NCBI RefSeq assembly: GCF_000224145.3
Contig: NC_020169.2
Span: forward strand, 540,257-604,256
DNA length: 64,000 nucleotides
Direction of reading: 5' to 3'
Source: Ciona intestinalis
Lineage: Eukaryota > Chordata > Ascidiacea > Phlebobranchia > Cionidae
In this document: one piece after another, positions 14,601 to 26,500 of the stretch
How positions within the stretch are numbered: the stretch's first letter is position 1
How the letters are laid out: the number at the start of each line of letters is the position of its first letter
Position numbers and translations under genes: made by a program
Notes under the pieces: generated by a model
What the model was told of the DNA's origin: nothing
What the model saw: only the letters and a program-made list of their open reading frames with translations
Database searches by the model: none

Positions 14601-16166
14601 GAAAAACCGGTTCGTTTGTATAAATTATGCGGTGACGCTGATGCTTATTGATTTGTTTTCTAATTTCAGATTTGCGAAAGATGCAAAGTTCGTAGGACCA
14701 TGACAAAGAAACTTTCAATACACAAGTTTCCCAAAGTTCTTGTCTTACGTATCCTTTATATATCTAACTGGATGTTAGCTTGTTTTATCTGTAAAGTTGT
14801 TTGTGTTTTTAAAACAAGTAGTATTATACTAAAAATGGCATTAAGTGCAAACCAAAACACGCATGTCCACCATGGTTAGAATATCAAGCTGCGAATTCAG
14901 TTTTTCGCGATACTAAAGGTAACGTGCTAACCTCCGGGCAACATGGCGCCGATATTATTGTGTGGTACTATTGTATTTCTTTGTTTTATCAACATAATTA
15001 TTATGTCACACACAACTTGTGTTTATCTTAACACCAGCATTAGATTTGAAACGTTTCAACGAAGGAAGCAGGTATCGACAGAAGTTGAACAATTTGGTCA
15101 AGTTTCCAGTGACGTCACTCAACTTACGAAATTTCGCTTCGAAAACTCGCGAAGGTACAAAATGTTTACATGCAATTAAATTATTTTGACGTTGCTACCA
15201 GGTTGTTTATTATTATGGAGCTACCATAATAAAAAACAAATCAAAATTATTGTTCCCTTTTTTTATCAATTCATTTTCATATATAGTAGGGTGCAGGGGA
15301 AGATGGGACACCCTTGCATTCTATTTCCTCGTCCCATTTGGTAGTAAACGATAGAACATTCAAAAAAATATTAAAGCGTCTTCTTACGATTATCATAGAC
15401 CTTTGTTAATTGTTTAAAACACGATCAGGATATTTGAATATTATGTGCTAAAGGTGTCCCATCTTGTCCAACACTACTATAAGAAATATTTACATTTTTT
15501 ACGGCAATTTTACTCTTATTTCCTATTCTTTCGTTATTTTGATTGTATGATCTTCGTTAACGTAGAGTCCACACACAAAAACAAAGACTGTATAGAATAT
15601 AGATTATTAATCTGTGTTATGTTAAAATATAACTTTAGTGTTTGATGTCTGTTACATTCATTTTTATAGTTATTATTACGCATATATACAGACGGTGTAC
15701 AGACAAGTAATATTGAATTTGTTTTTGATTTCAGGTAACTTGCCGCCCACTTATGATCTATATGCTGTATCTAATCACTGTGGATCATGCTACGGTGGAC
15801 ATTACACAGCGTATTGCTACAACTCATCATCACATGCTTGGTTAGAATACAATGATTCCAGGTTCGTGTTACTTTTTATTGATTTATTTGTGGAAAGCAC
15901 GTGTAGCGCGGTTAATGCTTCAACCCAATGGTCAATGATAAGTTGTTCAAAGTTTGAGATCCACTCAAATACAGGCACCCATATTGTTGCATAACTTGGT
16001 AACTCACAAGCAGGCAATATATGTTTAAATAAATAAATTATCACCATCATGAGAAAAATCTTAAAATTATGATTTTAGTGTGAATCCTATCAGTGATGGT
16101 GACGTGTGCACAAAAGAAGCTTATGTGTTGTTCTATGTGCGGAAAGAAGGAAGCTCTCGTCTCTAG
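8678..16166 (+). CDS. USP2: Ubiquitin carboxyl-terminal hydrolase, USP2 type
   Basis: Cysteine protease that removes ubiquitin from proteins. Seventeen coding exons: 8678-8751, 8869-8916, 9401-9482, 9535-9757, 9914-9979, 10173-10246, 10596-10739, 11623-11682, 12041-12164, 12759-12867, 13396-13506, 13978-14146, 14523-14609, 14670-14748, 15044-15154, 15735-15861, 16079-16166. All phases agree, giving 591 residues (human long USP2 is about 605). The first 245 or so residues are Ser/Arg-rich and disordered. The catalytic domain starts at [13 protein letters not shown] with the nucleophile Cys as first codon of exon 9. It continues with [16 protein letters not shown], two zinc-knuckle pairs (CQEC, CERC) and the His box GGHYTAYC, and ends with LEYNDS carrying the Asp. 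Closest by order and sequence to USP2; USP21 or USP8 are the alternatives. The exon 7 donor (GTTAGA) is weak. A closer upstream ATG at 8671 runs into a stop after 12 codons, so 8678 was chosen. Confidence 0.93.
8976..9166. mobile_element. Inverted-repeat element in USP2 intron 2
   Basis: The ends GGTAGTGGTAAAGAATC and GAAGATTCTTCATTAGCACC are imperfect inverted repeats, and they match the ends of the element at 51072-51232. The interior includes TTAGTGG and GGGGTTAG tracts like that copy. Non-coding and degenerate. Confidence 0.55.
15282..15481. mobile_element. MITE, family A copy in a USP2 intron
   Basis: Ends are TAGTAGGGTGCAGGGGAAGA and a matching inverted right end with GGTGTCCCATCTTG and ACTACTATA. 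The interior shares TTTGGTAGTAAACGATAGAA with other copies. It lies in the intron before the exon carrying the catalytic His box. Confidence 0.8.
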
Positions 16167-18011
16167 CTCAAATTTGAAATCATTACCTTGCATGGCCACA
16201 GTATACCAACACCGATAAAGCATATACGTCACTGAGGTCACTCCACAATGTGTAGAACATTGCACTTTAGAATACTTCATTCAAAATCTTACCAAATTTA
16301 TAACATTATATATAAAATTTTGTCTTATCTCTTATCGAATCATTTATTTTAAATTGGGAACTCGACCCCCAACCAAACATGCCATGACCACCCGCTCTTA
16401 CTTGGTTACAACATTTGTCTGTATTCGTACCACTTGGTGGCGACACGGAGTAGCCGTTGTTAATTCACTCACGCGCTAATAGTTTGCCGGTGCTTTTAGT
16501 TGAACTGTTTCTACACTGAAGTTATTAAACTTTTATGCATCCAATGTACTTATCCTACCACGTACTATCCCGTTTGTATGCAAATGTACATAAAAAGAGT
16601 GTGTTTTATAGAAAGTATTTATTAAATTATTTCCCTAAGGAACGTGCTAGTTACAGCGAAACTGTCTTTTTAAATGTGTTTTTACACTGTAATGTGTTTT
16701 TATTTTATCAAAAAATCGGTTTTCTTTTTGTGACAACCGACTTTTTAATAGCTTGTACAATTTTCACTTGCGCATGTCAATCGGAAAGTTAACGCACGTA
16801 TTTGCACATCAAAACTAAAGTTGCTTGACAATGCACACAGTATTAATAAACTTTACGAACTATTTTGCAGAATGTTTATATTTTCAGTCGCATTTTTAAC
16901 TTTTTTTGCACAGTAATATTTATTACGTAAACCAAAACGCTGGTGCGCTTGCCGCCCTATTATTTACAATTACAGGTAGAGTACATAAACAGCCACGACG
17001 ACTTTTCCAATTTAAAAGCCAGAAACTCGAGGTTGTCAATTGAAAGCTTGCTAAACCAGGAAGTTAAGGAGTTGGAGCTTAGTGAAGGGTTAGCGATTAT
17101 AGGGTATAAGGAAATCGCCAGCTTAACCTGTCAATTGTGTATTTGCTGCTCGGAACGAGGAACTCAACGATTACCATACCGGGAGAGGGAAAATTAAACT
17201 GTTACGGTCATACGGCATAGATAAACCGGGGCATAAAACCGAACTTGATGAAAATACGTCAAGTGCAATAACTATTTAAACACTCAACAACAAGACACGT
17301 TTTGCTGTTCAGCGTAAAGACCTCAGCGTCATCTTTATCACTCACTTCCTAGTTTTATGCCGAACTCAGTAAAACATTTATTCTAGCTATTTTATTTTAA
17401 TAATTACTTTGTTCTGTATTTTGAAACTTTAGATATATCTAGTAAGGAGAAGATGGAACACCTTTTCATGCTTTTTTCTCGTCCCATTTGGTAGTAAACA
17501 AAAAAACATTTAAAGAATTACAAAACCGTATCCACATGATTCCCATAGACCGTTGTAATAACAGGTTCAAGATTTTTCGATATATATGTGCTAAAGATGT
17601 CCCGTCTTCCCCCTTCCTACTATATGTATAGCAGAAACAGTGTTGAGGGAAACAAGGAAACAGGAAAGACAGGTTCATTTGGTTAAAATATTACGGCAGA
17701 AAAAAGTTTTTGACTTTGCATAATCAGCAGAAGTGCGACAAGGGGATATTTTGGACGTTTTCTCTTGCGAGCTATTTACAGTTTAAAGACAAGTGCGATA
17801 AAAAGAAAAAGAAAAGTTGCATGCTGCTATGTAAGTCGCAAGCGGACACGCGGTGCATATGAAGTTATTGGTTATAACAAGCAAAACCACCTATGTTAAG
17901 AGTTTCGAATAAGCGGGCATAATTATCAACATTAAAATACGTTGACTGCGGACACAGCAGTAAATATGCCGCAATCCACAACATTGCTTTTACTGCCTGA
18001 AGCTATAAAAA
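16167..18011. other. Intergenic stretch between convergent USP2 and Prox-B
   Basis: Both neighbours end here. It holds one family A MITE (about 17437-17624). A frame at 16943-17197 (84 codons, +) shows no family resemblance, Kozak-type context or splice support, so I do not call it a gene. Confidence 0.6.
17437..17624. mobile_element. MITE, family A copy
   Basis: Left end CTAGTAAGGAGAAGATGGAAC and right end GTCCCGTCTTCCCCCTTCCT are inverted copies of each other apart from some changes. The interior includes TCGTCCCATTTGGTAGTAAAC, typical of the family. Confidence 0.8.
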
Positions 18012-21000
18012 CTAGGCCGTATAAGTTTTTGTGTGGCCAAGACAATTCAAGACGTTCGGTGATTTGAATATTTCTGGGATATCTTGATCAAGTTTGCAGA
18101 TTACTTTATAAATTACTTTTTTCCAGCCAGCTTCATTATCTTTTCCGTACTTTATGTTGGTAAAAAAATTACGAATAGTTTTGGTCACGACGTCAAGAAA
18201 ATGTTGCGGCGCCTGAATAAAAGTCTAACCGTTAACATTGGGAGATACATTACGTGCAAAAATACTCGAACCCAACCCGTTTCCGTGCCAAGCAACCAAT
18301 ACCCAATAATTAGTGAAGCGTATCTTTAACGCTGAATAAACGTGCTTGTAAAAGAGCTGCATTCTTCAAATTATGCGTTAAATGCTTTATGTCTCGCCTG
18401 GAAGCTGAAAAGTTTGTTACGCATGCATACGAAACGCTTACGGCATTTTTACTTTTTCATCCATATATTTTAAAATTCAATATACCATTGGTTGTTGGTT
18501 GATGCTTTATAATATAGTTTTTACGAAAAAGTTTTATTTATATATAGTAGGTTGTGAAAAGATAGGACACCTTCTCATTCTGTTTTTTTTGGTCCCATTT
18601 GGTAGTAAACAAAAAATGTTCAAAGAAATATAAAACCATAACCTCACGACTGCCATAGAGTTTGTTTAAAACACAATCGGGATATATAGATAATATGTTC
18701 CAAAGGTGTCCCGTCTTCCCCCATCATATACTATATTATAAAAATAGAACATTTTACCTCAAAATCGTTGCTCTTGTTATAGTGAATGTTAAGTATATGA
18801 AAGACTTCGCTATTCCGACCAACCAATATCTGTTCTGCCTCTGTTATACCGTCAACAAGTGCTTGTCGTGCGAAGCGTTCCATTTGCATGTAATAAAACT
18901 CTCGAAAGTTGCTAAACCATTTGATCAGTTGTGAAGTGGTGGCACGAGAAAACTATGGACATACGTAGATATAAAATGTATTTTTGTTGCATATTGTAAC
19001 ATTCACATATCATACGAACTGTTCTATGGACACGGAGTGTGGGTTTTTAAATAAAACGCGACATAGTTAAGGGGACGTCAATAAAACCACAAAGTATTAT
19101 GTCGGGAGGGGGCGAGATATACTACTATTTTAGACTGTAGGCGATATAGTTGGTTGGGGTAAGATGGGGCAGGTTTTATTTGCCTTTGATGTCGCATTTG
19201 TTATAATAAACTATAAATTTTTACCGAATTTTATAACCGTATTCTTATGCACGAATAGAGTTGTTAATCGATAAAGACACACCCAGAAAATATGGTATAG
19301 TTAGGTTTCACCGACATCCCATTTTACCCCACAGTATACCATATATTACACATATATTTTTTGATAAATAACTCGTATGTAACCAATATTTTAAAGTGTG
19401 GTTCTTATTCACCTGAACATCACTAAAATAAGATTTTAATGTTGTAACGCATGGGTATCTTGTGTAGAAGAACATTAGCTTTGACTTTTTGAGGTGCTGT
19501 GAAGTTAAACCCATGCCGTATATGCAGAATGAGAGTTAAGGTTAGAAATATAATGCTAAATTACCGTGTTATACAGTTTAGTGCGCCCCCCGTAACCAAA
19601 ATGTTATCAACTTCAAGACTCGATGTGGAAATTGCTATAACCTAGTCTAGTAGGTAACTTTTATAATGGTAAAATTATCAGCAACCGAAAAAATACACAT
19701 ATGTGCCCAAACCTAATTATTACCGTGAGGGCATAAAATGCTGTCACAGCTTTTGCTTTGTGCAACAACCATTTGAGTATAGTTGCTCAAAACGACAACG
19801 TTATTCAGGTGTCTATTCCTAAAGGCTGCATTCTCTTAAAATTTGAACATGTTTTTGTTATAAATAAAAAGGATATAATTGGGTAATGCTGAGGTGCCGT
19901 TCCAAATTGAAACGAATTAGGTTTGTCGTCGCTGCTTGATGAAATCACTGCGTTTTGGGCATCTACAAATATAAAATTGTATGATAAACATTACACCAAG
20001 CGTGCTTTATCAACGTATTTCTATGTGGAAGTTACCTTCGTACATACCATTTGGGTCAATATTTGATCTACTGCCCCCCGTTTCATCTTGCGGTCCATGC
20101 TTTAAGCCATCCTTGCGATAAATTGATGTCGGCTCATTTACAGCGGGGGTTGAAGTTAGTATTGTGACCTGTGTGGGTTGTGGGGGACATTTTAACGTTG
20201 GAGATGTAATTGCTGGTGAAGTTGCATTGGCTAAACGGTATTCATTATAGATCGGTTGATTCGGATACTTGGATACTGAGTTCACACGGGGGTGCGCATC
20301 ATCACATAAGAGCATTTCAGTATTCTTCTCATTACACGAACAGATTTTTCGCTTTGCTTCAGAGTTTTCGCTAGAAAGCAGCTGAAAGCGAATCATTTTT
20401 TCAATCCCATCTTCGGTTGACTTGACCTTTTCATTTCTTGAAACTTTGTCGTGCATGACCAAGGATATTGCCTCTGTTTGTACAACATTTGTCGACCTTT
20501 ATGGCGTCGAGGTCAATTTAGTTAGTTGCAAAAATGTGGAAATGAAATAAAGTTTTTTTACCTTTCATGCTGGTTATTAAAATTTGTGTAGCTGCGTGTC
20601 GTTTTTGCCGTTTCGTTGTATGTTTTACGAAGTTTTTCTGAAATATTAATTCGTGTTTATTTATGCAGTGTATGTTCCCAAATGTTTTATAATCACGATA
20701 CTAAACACCAGCCTTCTTCACATCCAATATAGTGAAACTTTTCATAAGCAAGCACAAAGTTTAATAAACCCTTCTGTGGCATTTGGTATAACGATAATAT
20801 TACCTCGTCCACTCCACGCTTCGTGTTCAACTTCTTGTGGTGGACTGTTCCGGAATTCCAAGAGCGCTCTGCTGACACGTATCGAAAAATCTTCCGCAAT
20901 TCGATTAAACGCTGCACAAAGCTCGTTTTTCAAGGTTTCGGCTAATTCATTTGCAAGCATTGGTATCATCTCGTCTAAAACGTTATTTTCTAATTTACTA

Positions 21001-22304
21001 AAACTACTGTCAGGTTAAATTTTATATACCGACATATGTATAGGCTACCTTCACATTGGCGTGTGACCTTGTTGCTTCTTAAAACACCGTGGTCCTCAGA
21101 CCATGCACATTTCTTTCGCTGGGACGTTCGGTTCTACATTGCACATAAGAAAATAAAGGTCACTGTTAATTTATTCTCAGCAGGTGGTGCAAGGAACATT
21201 TTAATTTAAAAAAAGAAAAAATCATAAACCTCGCATTTTATACACCTTGTGTCCGCTTTTAAGAGTTAAAACATACATATATATATAACTTTGTGCATGA
21301 TTGTTTTATCTGTATAATTACTGGGCAACCCATAATATGGCCACTGGCGGGTTGTAGCAGTTATACAGTCTGTGTTTTCCCAATGATAAACACGCAAACA
21401 GTGGTAGCAGAATGTTTTATATTAGGCGTTAACATCAAGCAAATGATAAATATTACCATTGCAGGATCATCTTGACTTGAAAAGATATCTTCATTAAAGC
21501 AGCAATCGACATTTGCATCGAATAAACCTTCATCTTCTTGCTGTTGCATTACTTCAAAAGCTTCAGCGTTTTGCAAAGAAAGGTTTATACAAGAGGCCTC
21601 TGCAGATGTTCCCGCCCTCCAGTTCACATTGTTAATCTGAACCTCATTGTCACTTCTTCTTTGTTTTAGTGGTCGCGTAGAACAATGTTGCCTTGTATTA
21701 GGAGCAAACATTTCGTCCCGATTTTGAACGCTTACGTTTTCACATATTTCTCCTTCACTCAGGTTTGTATCTGGCATGTTGGAAATGAAGTCTTGCCTAG
21801 AAAGGCGTTTTTTATGTTTACAAATGATAAATTAGTATAGTAGAGTGGGGTACACTGATGCAAGAATAAAAATAAGTTATATCTAATTATATCGATAATT
21901 GTCTGACCTGTTTTTTTATATACTGATACAAATAAAACCCAAATCGAAAATAGATAGGCCTACTTACCAATGATAAACATGTGCTATAGTACATTTTTTA
22001 AATATATACTGCTTTGTAGAATTATTAAATATTACCACGAATCGTTTTTCTCCGTAGTTTGTCGTAAGTCAAGAACCTCAGGATATATTTGGAGTTCAGG
22101 TGATTTTTCCGGCAATGGATTTGAAGTTTGGATTTGTGCGCTGGTGGTCGGAGGGTGGCGACAAGAGGGGTCAGTTTCGAAACTAAACTTAACGGTTTTC
22201 CAAGAATGAGCACGGGTGGTGCCGTAACTGGGTCGACCACGAGACCCTCTACGACCCCTCCAACGCCCCCTCGTGGGCACGTGACAAAATTCTTTCTGGG
22301 TGTC
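18012..22304 (-). CDS. Second prospero/PROX homeobox gene (Prox-B)
   Basis: Diverged paralogue of Prox-A on the opposite strand. Exons in transcript order: 22036-22304, 21457-21796, 21049-21133, 20804-20989, 20036-20473, 19877-19962, 19413-19517, 18758-18952, 18012-18212. The homeodomain/prospero domain is whole: [20 protein letters not shown], then [20 protein letters not shown], then [14 protein letters not shown], ending at a TAG at 18012-18014. The 195 bp homeodomain exon equals that of Prox-A in length and phase. The N-terminal conserved helix appears as LANELAETLKNEL. MPDTNLSEGE at 21777 is a good start (vertebrate PROX1 also starts MPD), giving 538 residues. The exon 22036-22304 is open in the correct phase but has no ATG, so it is either 5' UTR or continues an undetected first exon. 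The acceptor at 20989 is one of several choices. The intron 19518-19876 is U12 type. Confidence 0.88.
18542..18735. mobile_element. MITE, family A copy in the last Prox-B intron
   Basis: Inverted ends TATAGTAGGTTGTGAAAAGA and GGTGTCCCGTCTTCCCCCAT. The right end lies only about 20 bp from the splice donor of the homeodomain exon (18758). Confidence 0.8.
19147..19344. mobile_element. MITE, variant family (GGGGTAAGATGGGGC ends), in a Prox-B intron
   Basis: Left end ATAGTTGGTTGGGGTAAGAT and right end CATCCCATTTTACCCCACAG are inverted repeats. The terminal motif is related to family A but the interior differs, so this is a separate subfamily. Confidence 0.65.
19518..19876 (-). other. U12-type AT-AC intron of Prox-B
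   Basis: Read on the minus strand, the intron starts ATATCCTTTTTA after the exon 19877-19962. It ends with a branch-like ACCTTAAC and then AC at 19518-19519, about 18 nt beyond the branch A. There is no in-phase AG acceptor before the homeodomain exon: the nearest, TTTAG, brings an in-frame TAA. The AT-AC model joins phase 0 to phase 0 at the same protein position as in Prox-A. Confidence 0.82.
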
Positions 22305-23505
22305 CTAAAACACAAAAGCGATACTTCACCACAAAAGATTTAAACTTTTTTTTAGATTTATTTACACTTTAAATTTGTTTTTTTTAACGCGTTTAAATAT
22401 AAAAAATACAATGTTTTGCAGTTAAGCAGCTGCGTTTTCCACCTATTTGGTCACGACTTTAACCTTTATAGTCTTCTTTTAAAGCTATTGTTAAAATTGT
22501 GCGATGTGTTGCAAAGGCGACCTATTTAGACGCGAAGCTTATCTATCGTTTACAACTAGCATACCATATGCTACCGATGGTTAAGATACAGACGACCGAG
22601 TTAAAATCTCATGAACACTAAATACAAAGCAAAACATCTAAAAGTGAAATAATCCTCCTAACACTATCTACATTTGATCAAAGAAATTAAACGACTTACC
22701 CTAATACGTAAAGGTTTCATCCTAATCGTGCACAAGTACAAGATTGAACGGTACCGCCCTAGTTTATCAAAGAACAAAGTTAGCAAACTTCCACGCCTAC
22801 AATTTACTTAACGCATCACCTGCTACAAGCCTCGAGCTTCTTCGTATTACAATTTAAACTCAAGATAACGATTTTTTTCTTTCCTTTTAATTCTACCCTC
22901 CAGCCTATATGCAAATCGTCCTTACAGTCACAAATCTTAGCAGGCCTTGCGTTAGGTTTATATGCGTGGTCCCAGTAAATTCCAAAAACTCAAAAACGTG
23001 CTAACAAATTAATGATATTCACTACAGTGTATTGGAAGCAACAAGCCAATGAATTCCATTCAAGCGTGTTACTTTTAGATTGTGCCAGTGACGCGTAACC
23101 GTATGTTCTGTGGTTTAAAAACTAAAGATTTCATTCTTTAATACATATGGTTCATTTCGTCCGTTGTATTGAAACTCGCTAAAATATTGTTGTCTAACCG
23201 AAACTATGTTTCCCGTATGCATAAAGTTTGCGTTGAGGTTTTACATTCTTTAAGATTTAAGTGCACGACGGTGTCTGCGGCGACTTTGGTTGTCTGTCGC
23301 CAGTCGTGCGTATCGAACCTCTGTGTTTAAGGCACAGGTTTATCCGTTTCACGACGAACAGTACCACACGTATATACAAGAAGTCACTTTCTCTATTCAT
23401 TTATTGGAAATAGAATCGCATTGAAAGCATGCAAAGTATAGGGAATGGTCGGCTAAAATTTATTGTCGGCAGTTCGTTACAAAACACAATGCTTGTTTTA
23501 TTGAA
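22305..23505. other. Upstream region of Prox-B / downstream of RANGAP1
   Basis: This 1.2 kb is AT-rich with no recognisable gene. It should hold the Prox-B promoter and possibly a first exon, and the RANGAP1 3' UTR at its right side. I could not place a TATA box or the missing Prox-B first exon. Confidence 0.5.
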
Positions 23506-26500
23506 CTACAAATAAAGGATCTGCAGTAACTGAGGACGAAGTTGGATTGACTTATTGTTCCAAACCTTGCTTTCTTTTGCAACCACACTACGCACTAAAC
23601 GACGAGTAAACGTTGGAAAATATGCTTGTTGACATGCGTGGCCCAGTGTCACAACCATTGGGCGAATGTCAAACGGTGCGTGGAACTTCTTATCCTCGCT
23701 CTTGAGCAGCCCCATGCGGACGAGGAACGGGTTAATGACGAGCATTGGAGTGTTAGGATATTTCTGAAACGCGTCGCGCAGTAAAATGTCGACAGCTTGA
23801 AAAACAGCTGATCTTAATTCCTGGGCATCTGCGTCACTGCAGGTGGTTATGTGATCAAGACACTTTTCATTCAACAAACCTGGAAACACGAAAAATTAAA
23901 TTTATTGTAGAGAAACTATACAGCAGTAGATCAACCAATAAAATAGTGTATTACATATGTATTGATGATATACTATACAAAATATAGCTAATACAAAAAT
24001 AATAATTAACAATTATGCAATTTATCTCAGCGAGTGTGACTACAAAATATAATAGGGCATTTTATAATATTTTATGTTGTATTGTAAAGACAAAAATCTT
24101 TCTTTATTAATATGTTCTGCTTTAAATGAAGTTAAAGATTCACCCGAAAGTTTTAAACAAGCATCAGCTGTTGCTTCTGCATTCGTGACCAATTCAGCAA
24201 CCTCCTCCAGAAGATTCGATCTTTCTTTTGTCGACAAACAAACCAGACTTGGTGCTGTTACTTGTTCAAGAAAACACTTTGGATTTAGGTCGACCTGGCC
24301 ATTTAAAAGTTGGGAATCTATCTGTTCATCTTCAGGGGATCTTCCATCGTTGTCATCCTCACCACAAGAGTCTTCTTCATCAGAATCCGAATCAATTCCT
24401 TCATCATCATCTAATGATGTAAGAGCATTCTTACAACAGAAATCATTGGCTCGATCCTTCACCTGTTTAGCAAATAAGATTAAGCATTAAAACAGTTAAA
24501 ATATCAACAACTTTTCATACTTAAATAGGTAGAACCAATGAAGCATTATTATAGTTGTTCAAAGAGAGGGTAAACCGTGAACATATATGCAATTACAGCC
24601 TACTGCACAGGACTTTATATTCAATTTTTTTTGTGTATTGTAGCCATATGTACTATGTAGACTACGACGCACATGGAGGTTAAATTGCTACGCACGTGAA
24701 GGTTACGCTACGAGGCAAGTGATAGCTAAACTACGACGCACGTAAAGGCTGAACTTTTACGCAACTAAAGGTCAAGTAAGACGCACGTTGCATCGCACGA
24801 ACTATTTATATATCAGTGTAATACCTGCGATTTTTTACCTATATCGATTACCGGTAAAACGTGAATATCGGTCGACCTCTAATACCAATATTTAAAAAAA
24901 AAACAGCGACAAACAACAATCAATACAACTTAGTAAATCACGTTACCTCATCAACTCCTTCCTCTCCAAATTTATTCCCATTCAAATCTAACTTCTGTAA
25001 AAATTCTTTGTTCTCCAGACCATTACATATTGCTATACCCCCTTCCAGTTGGATTTCACCAAACGAAAGCAACAATTCTTTCAAGTTTGGATTCGAATCT
25101 TCTAGACTTTTACCGATTGCTTTTGCGCCGTTGGTTCGTACCAAACAGTCACCAAAGTTCACAATTTCCAAACTGTCAATATGTTTCATTGCTTCGGCCA
25201 TCGATATGGCTCCTTTGTCGGTGAAGGTGTTATCATTAAGGTTTAAATGACGTAAACTTGGACTGTGCTTGACTGCATCTGCAAGAGCTGTAATACCAGC
25301 ATGCTGGATCCCATTTTGAGGTAGTTGAATTTCTTCCAAAGTTCCTATAGTTTTAAATGCCTTTGCAAGTGCCTTGGCTCCTGGGTTTTCCAACCTATTA
25401 TGATTTTACTTTAGTGCTACATTAATTATCCGGTAGAAATTGAAACATAAAGTTGTAAGTAACAACTTGTGACAGTTCATCTTTCAACTTAAACCTAATA
25501 CCGTCATTTCTGGATAGATCCAGCTCTTACAGCCATTTCTTTCCATCTATCGCACAGTCACCTGTACGAGACTGTGGCTATATAAAGTGAATTAAACGAT
25601 AACAAAATAACAGTAGCTTAGGTGACAGACACGCACTGCATATATCGTTTTTTTAGGAAAATTTACCGTCTGGATTTACAACTTGTATAACATTGCCACA
25701 AAGTATCGTTTATATTATTGGTAAATTGTAAAGCTGACCTGAGGTGCATGAAACAAATAACTGTGTTATAATAACTGTTGTTTCCCGCCATCATGAGGTT
25801 AAAGCAAGTTACATTCATTCATTTGTTCATATATTAATTATTGATGAAACCAGGCTTTTTGTTGATGAAGTAAAAAAATTGATATATATATATATATATA
25901 TATATATAATAAACAGTCAAATCAGTAAAAACCAAAATGTCCAAAACAAATTACCTGTTTCTCCCGGCAACAAATACTTTTAATTTAAGTGGTTTTCCTT
26001 CAGCAGAACTTTTCTCATAACATTCAATTAATGTTTGCGCCAATATTATTCCACCACCACCCAATCCATTGTTGTTGAATTTTAATATTTGTAAAGTAAA
26101 AGCAGAAGGACTCTTCAACAGTTCAACACATGCCTGTTGCATGATATATTTGCTTTAGTAAACTTTGTAATGACTAAAAAATTAATTGGTCTAGAATTTT
26201 AAGATGCAGCTTCATAATTTAAACTACAAAAGTGTTTCGAAAAAATTGTTTTCCGGCCTACTGAAATGAAGTGTGGGTATCATGTTTAATGTGTGCACTG
26301 TGTGCTACACAAAAACAACTTTTATTTGGTTCAATTTTATCTCCGGTTTGCAATGCGGAGATATGGTAGTGCAATAGCTCTATTGTTTTATAGATTATAT
26401 TTTCGCAAGTTCAGTACAGTTAGTGCCAAATAGAAATTAAATAGTGCATCTCCCACAAAAACCCATGGAAACTTATTAAAATTTAGAGGTGACTTTTTAT

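Noticed and set aside
16943-17197. 84-codon frame downstream of USP2
   Set aside because: No recognisable domain, no splice or signal support, and length within chance for this base composition.
18109-18125. Apparent frameshift in the last exon of Prox-B
   Set aside because: On recount the T run has six bases, so the frame runs on unbroken through [13 protein letters not shown] to the stop.
18084-18329. Plus-strand frame of 81 codons with hydrophobic start
   Set aside because: It lies opposite the last Prox-B exon and mirrors it.
22032-22315. Alternative minus-strand frame over the first Prox-B exon
   Set aside because: Only the other frame (ending TEKNDSW) reaches the donor in phase 2, as the next exon needs.
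24074-24490. Long plus-strand frame opposite RANGAP1 exon 4
   Set aside because: Antisense of the acidic, low-complexity coding region; no independent family signal.
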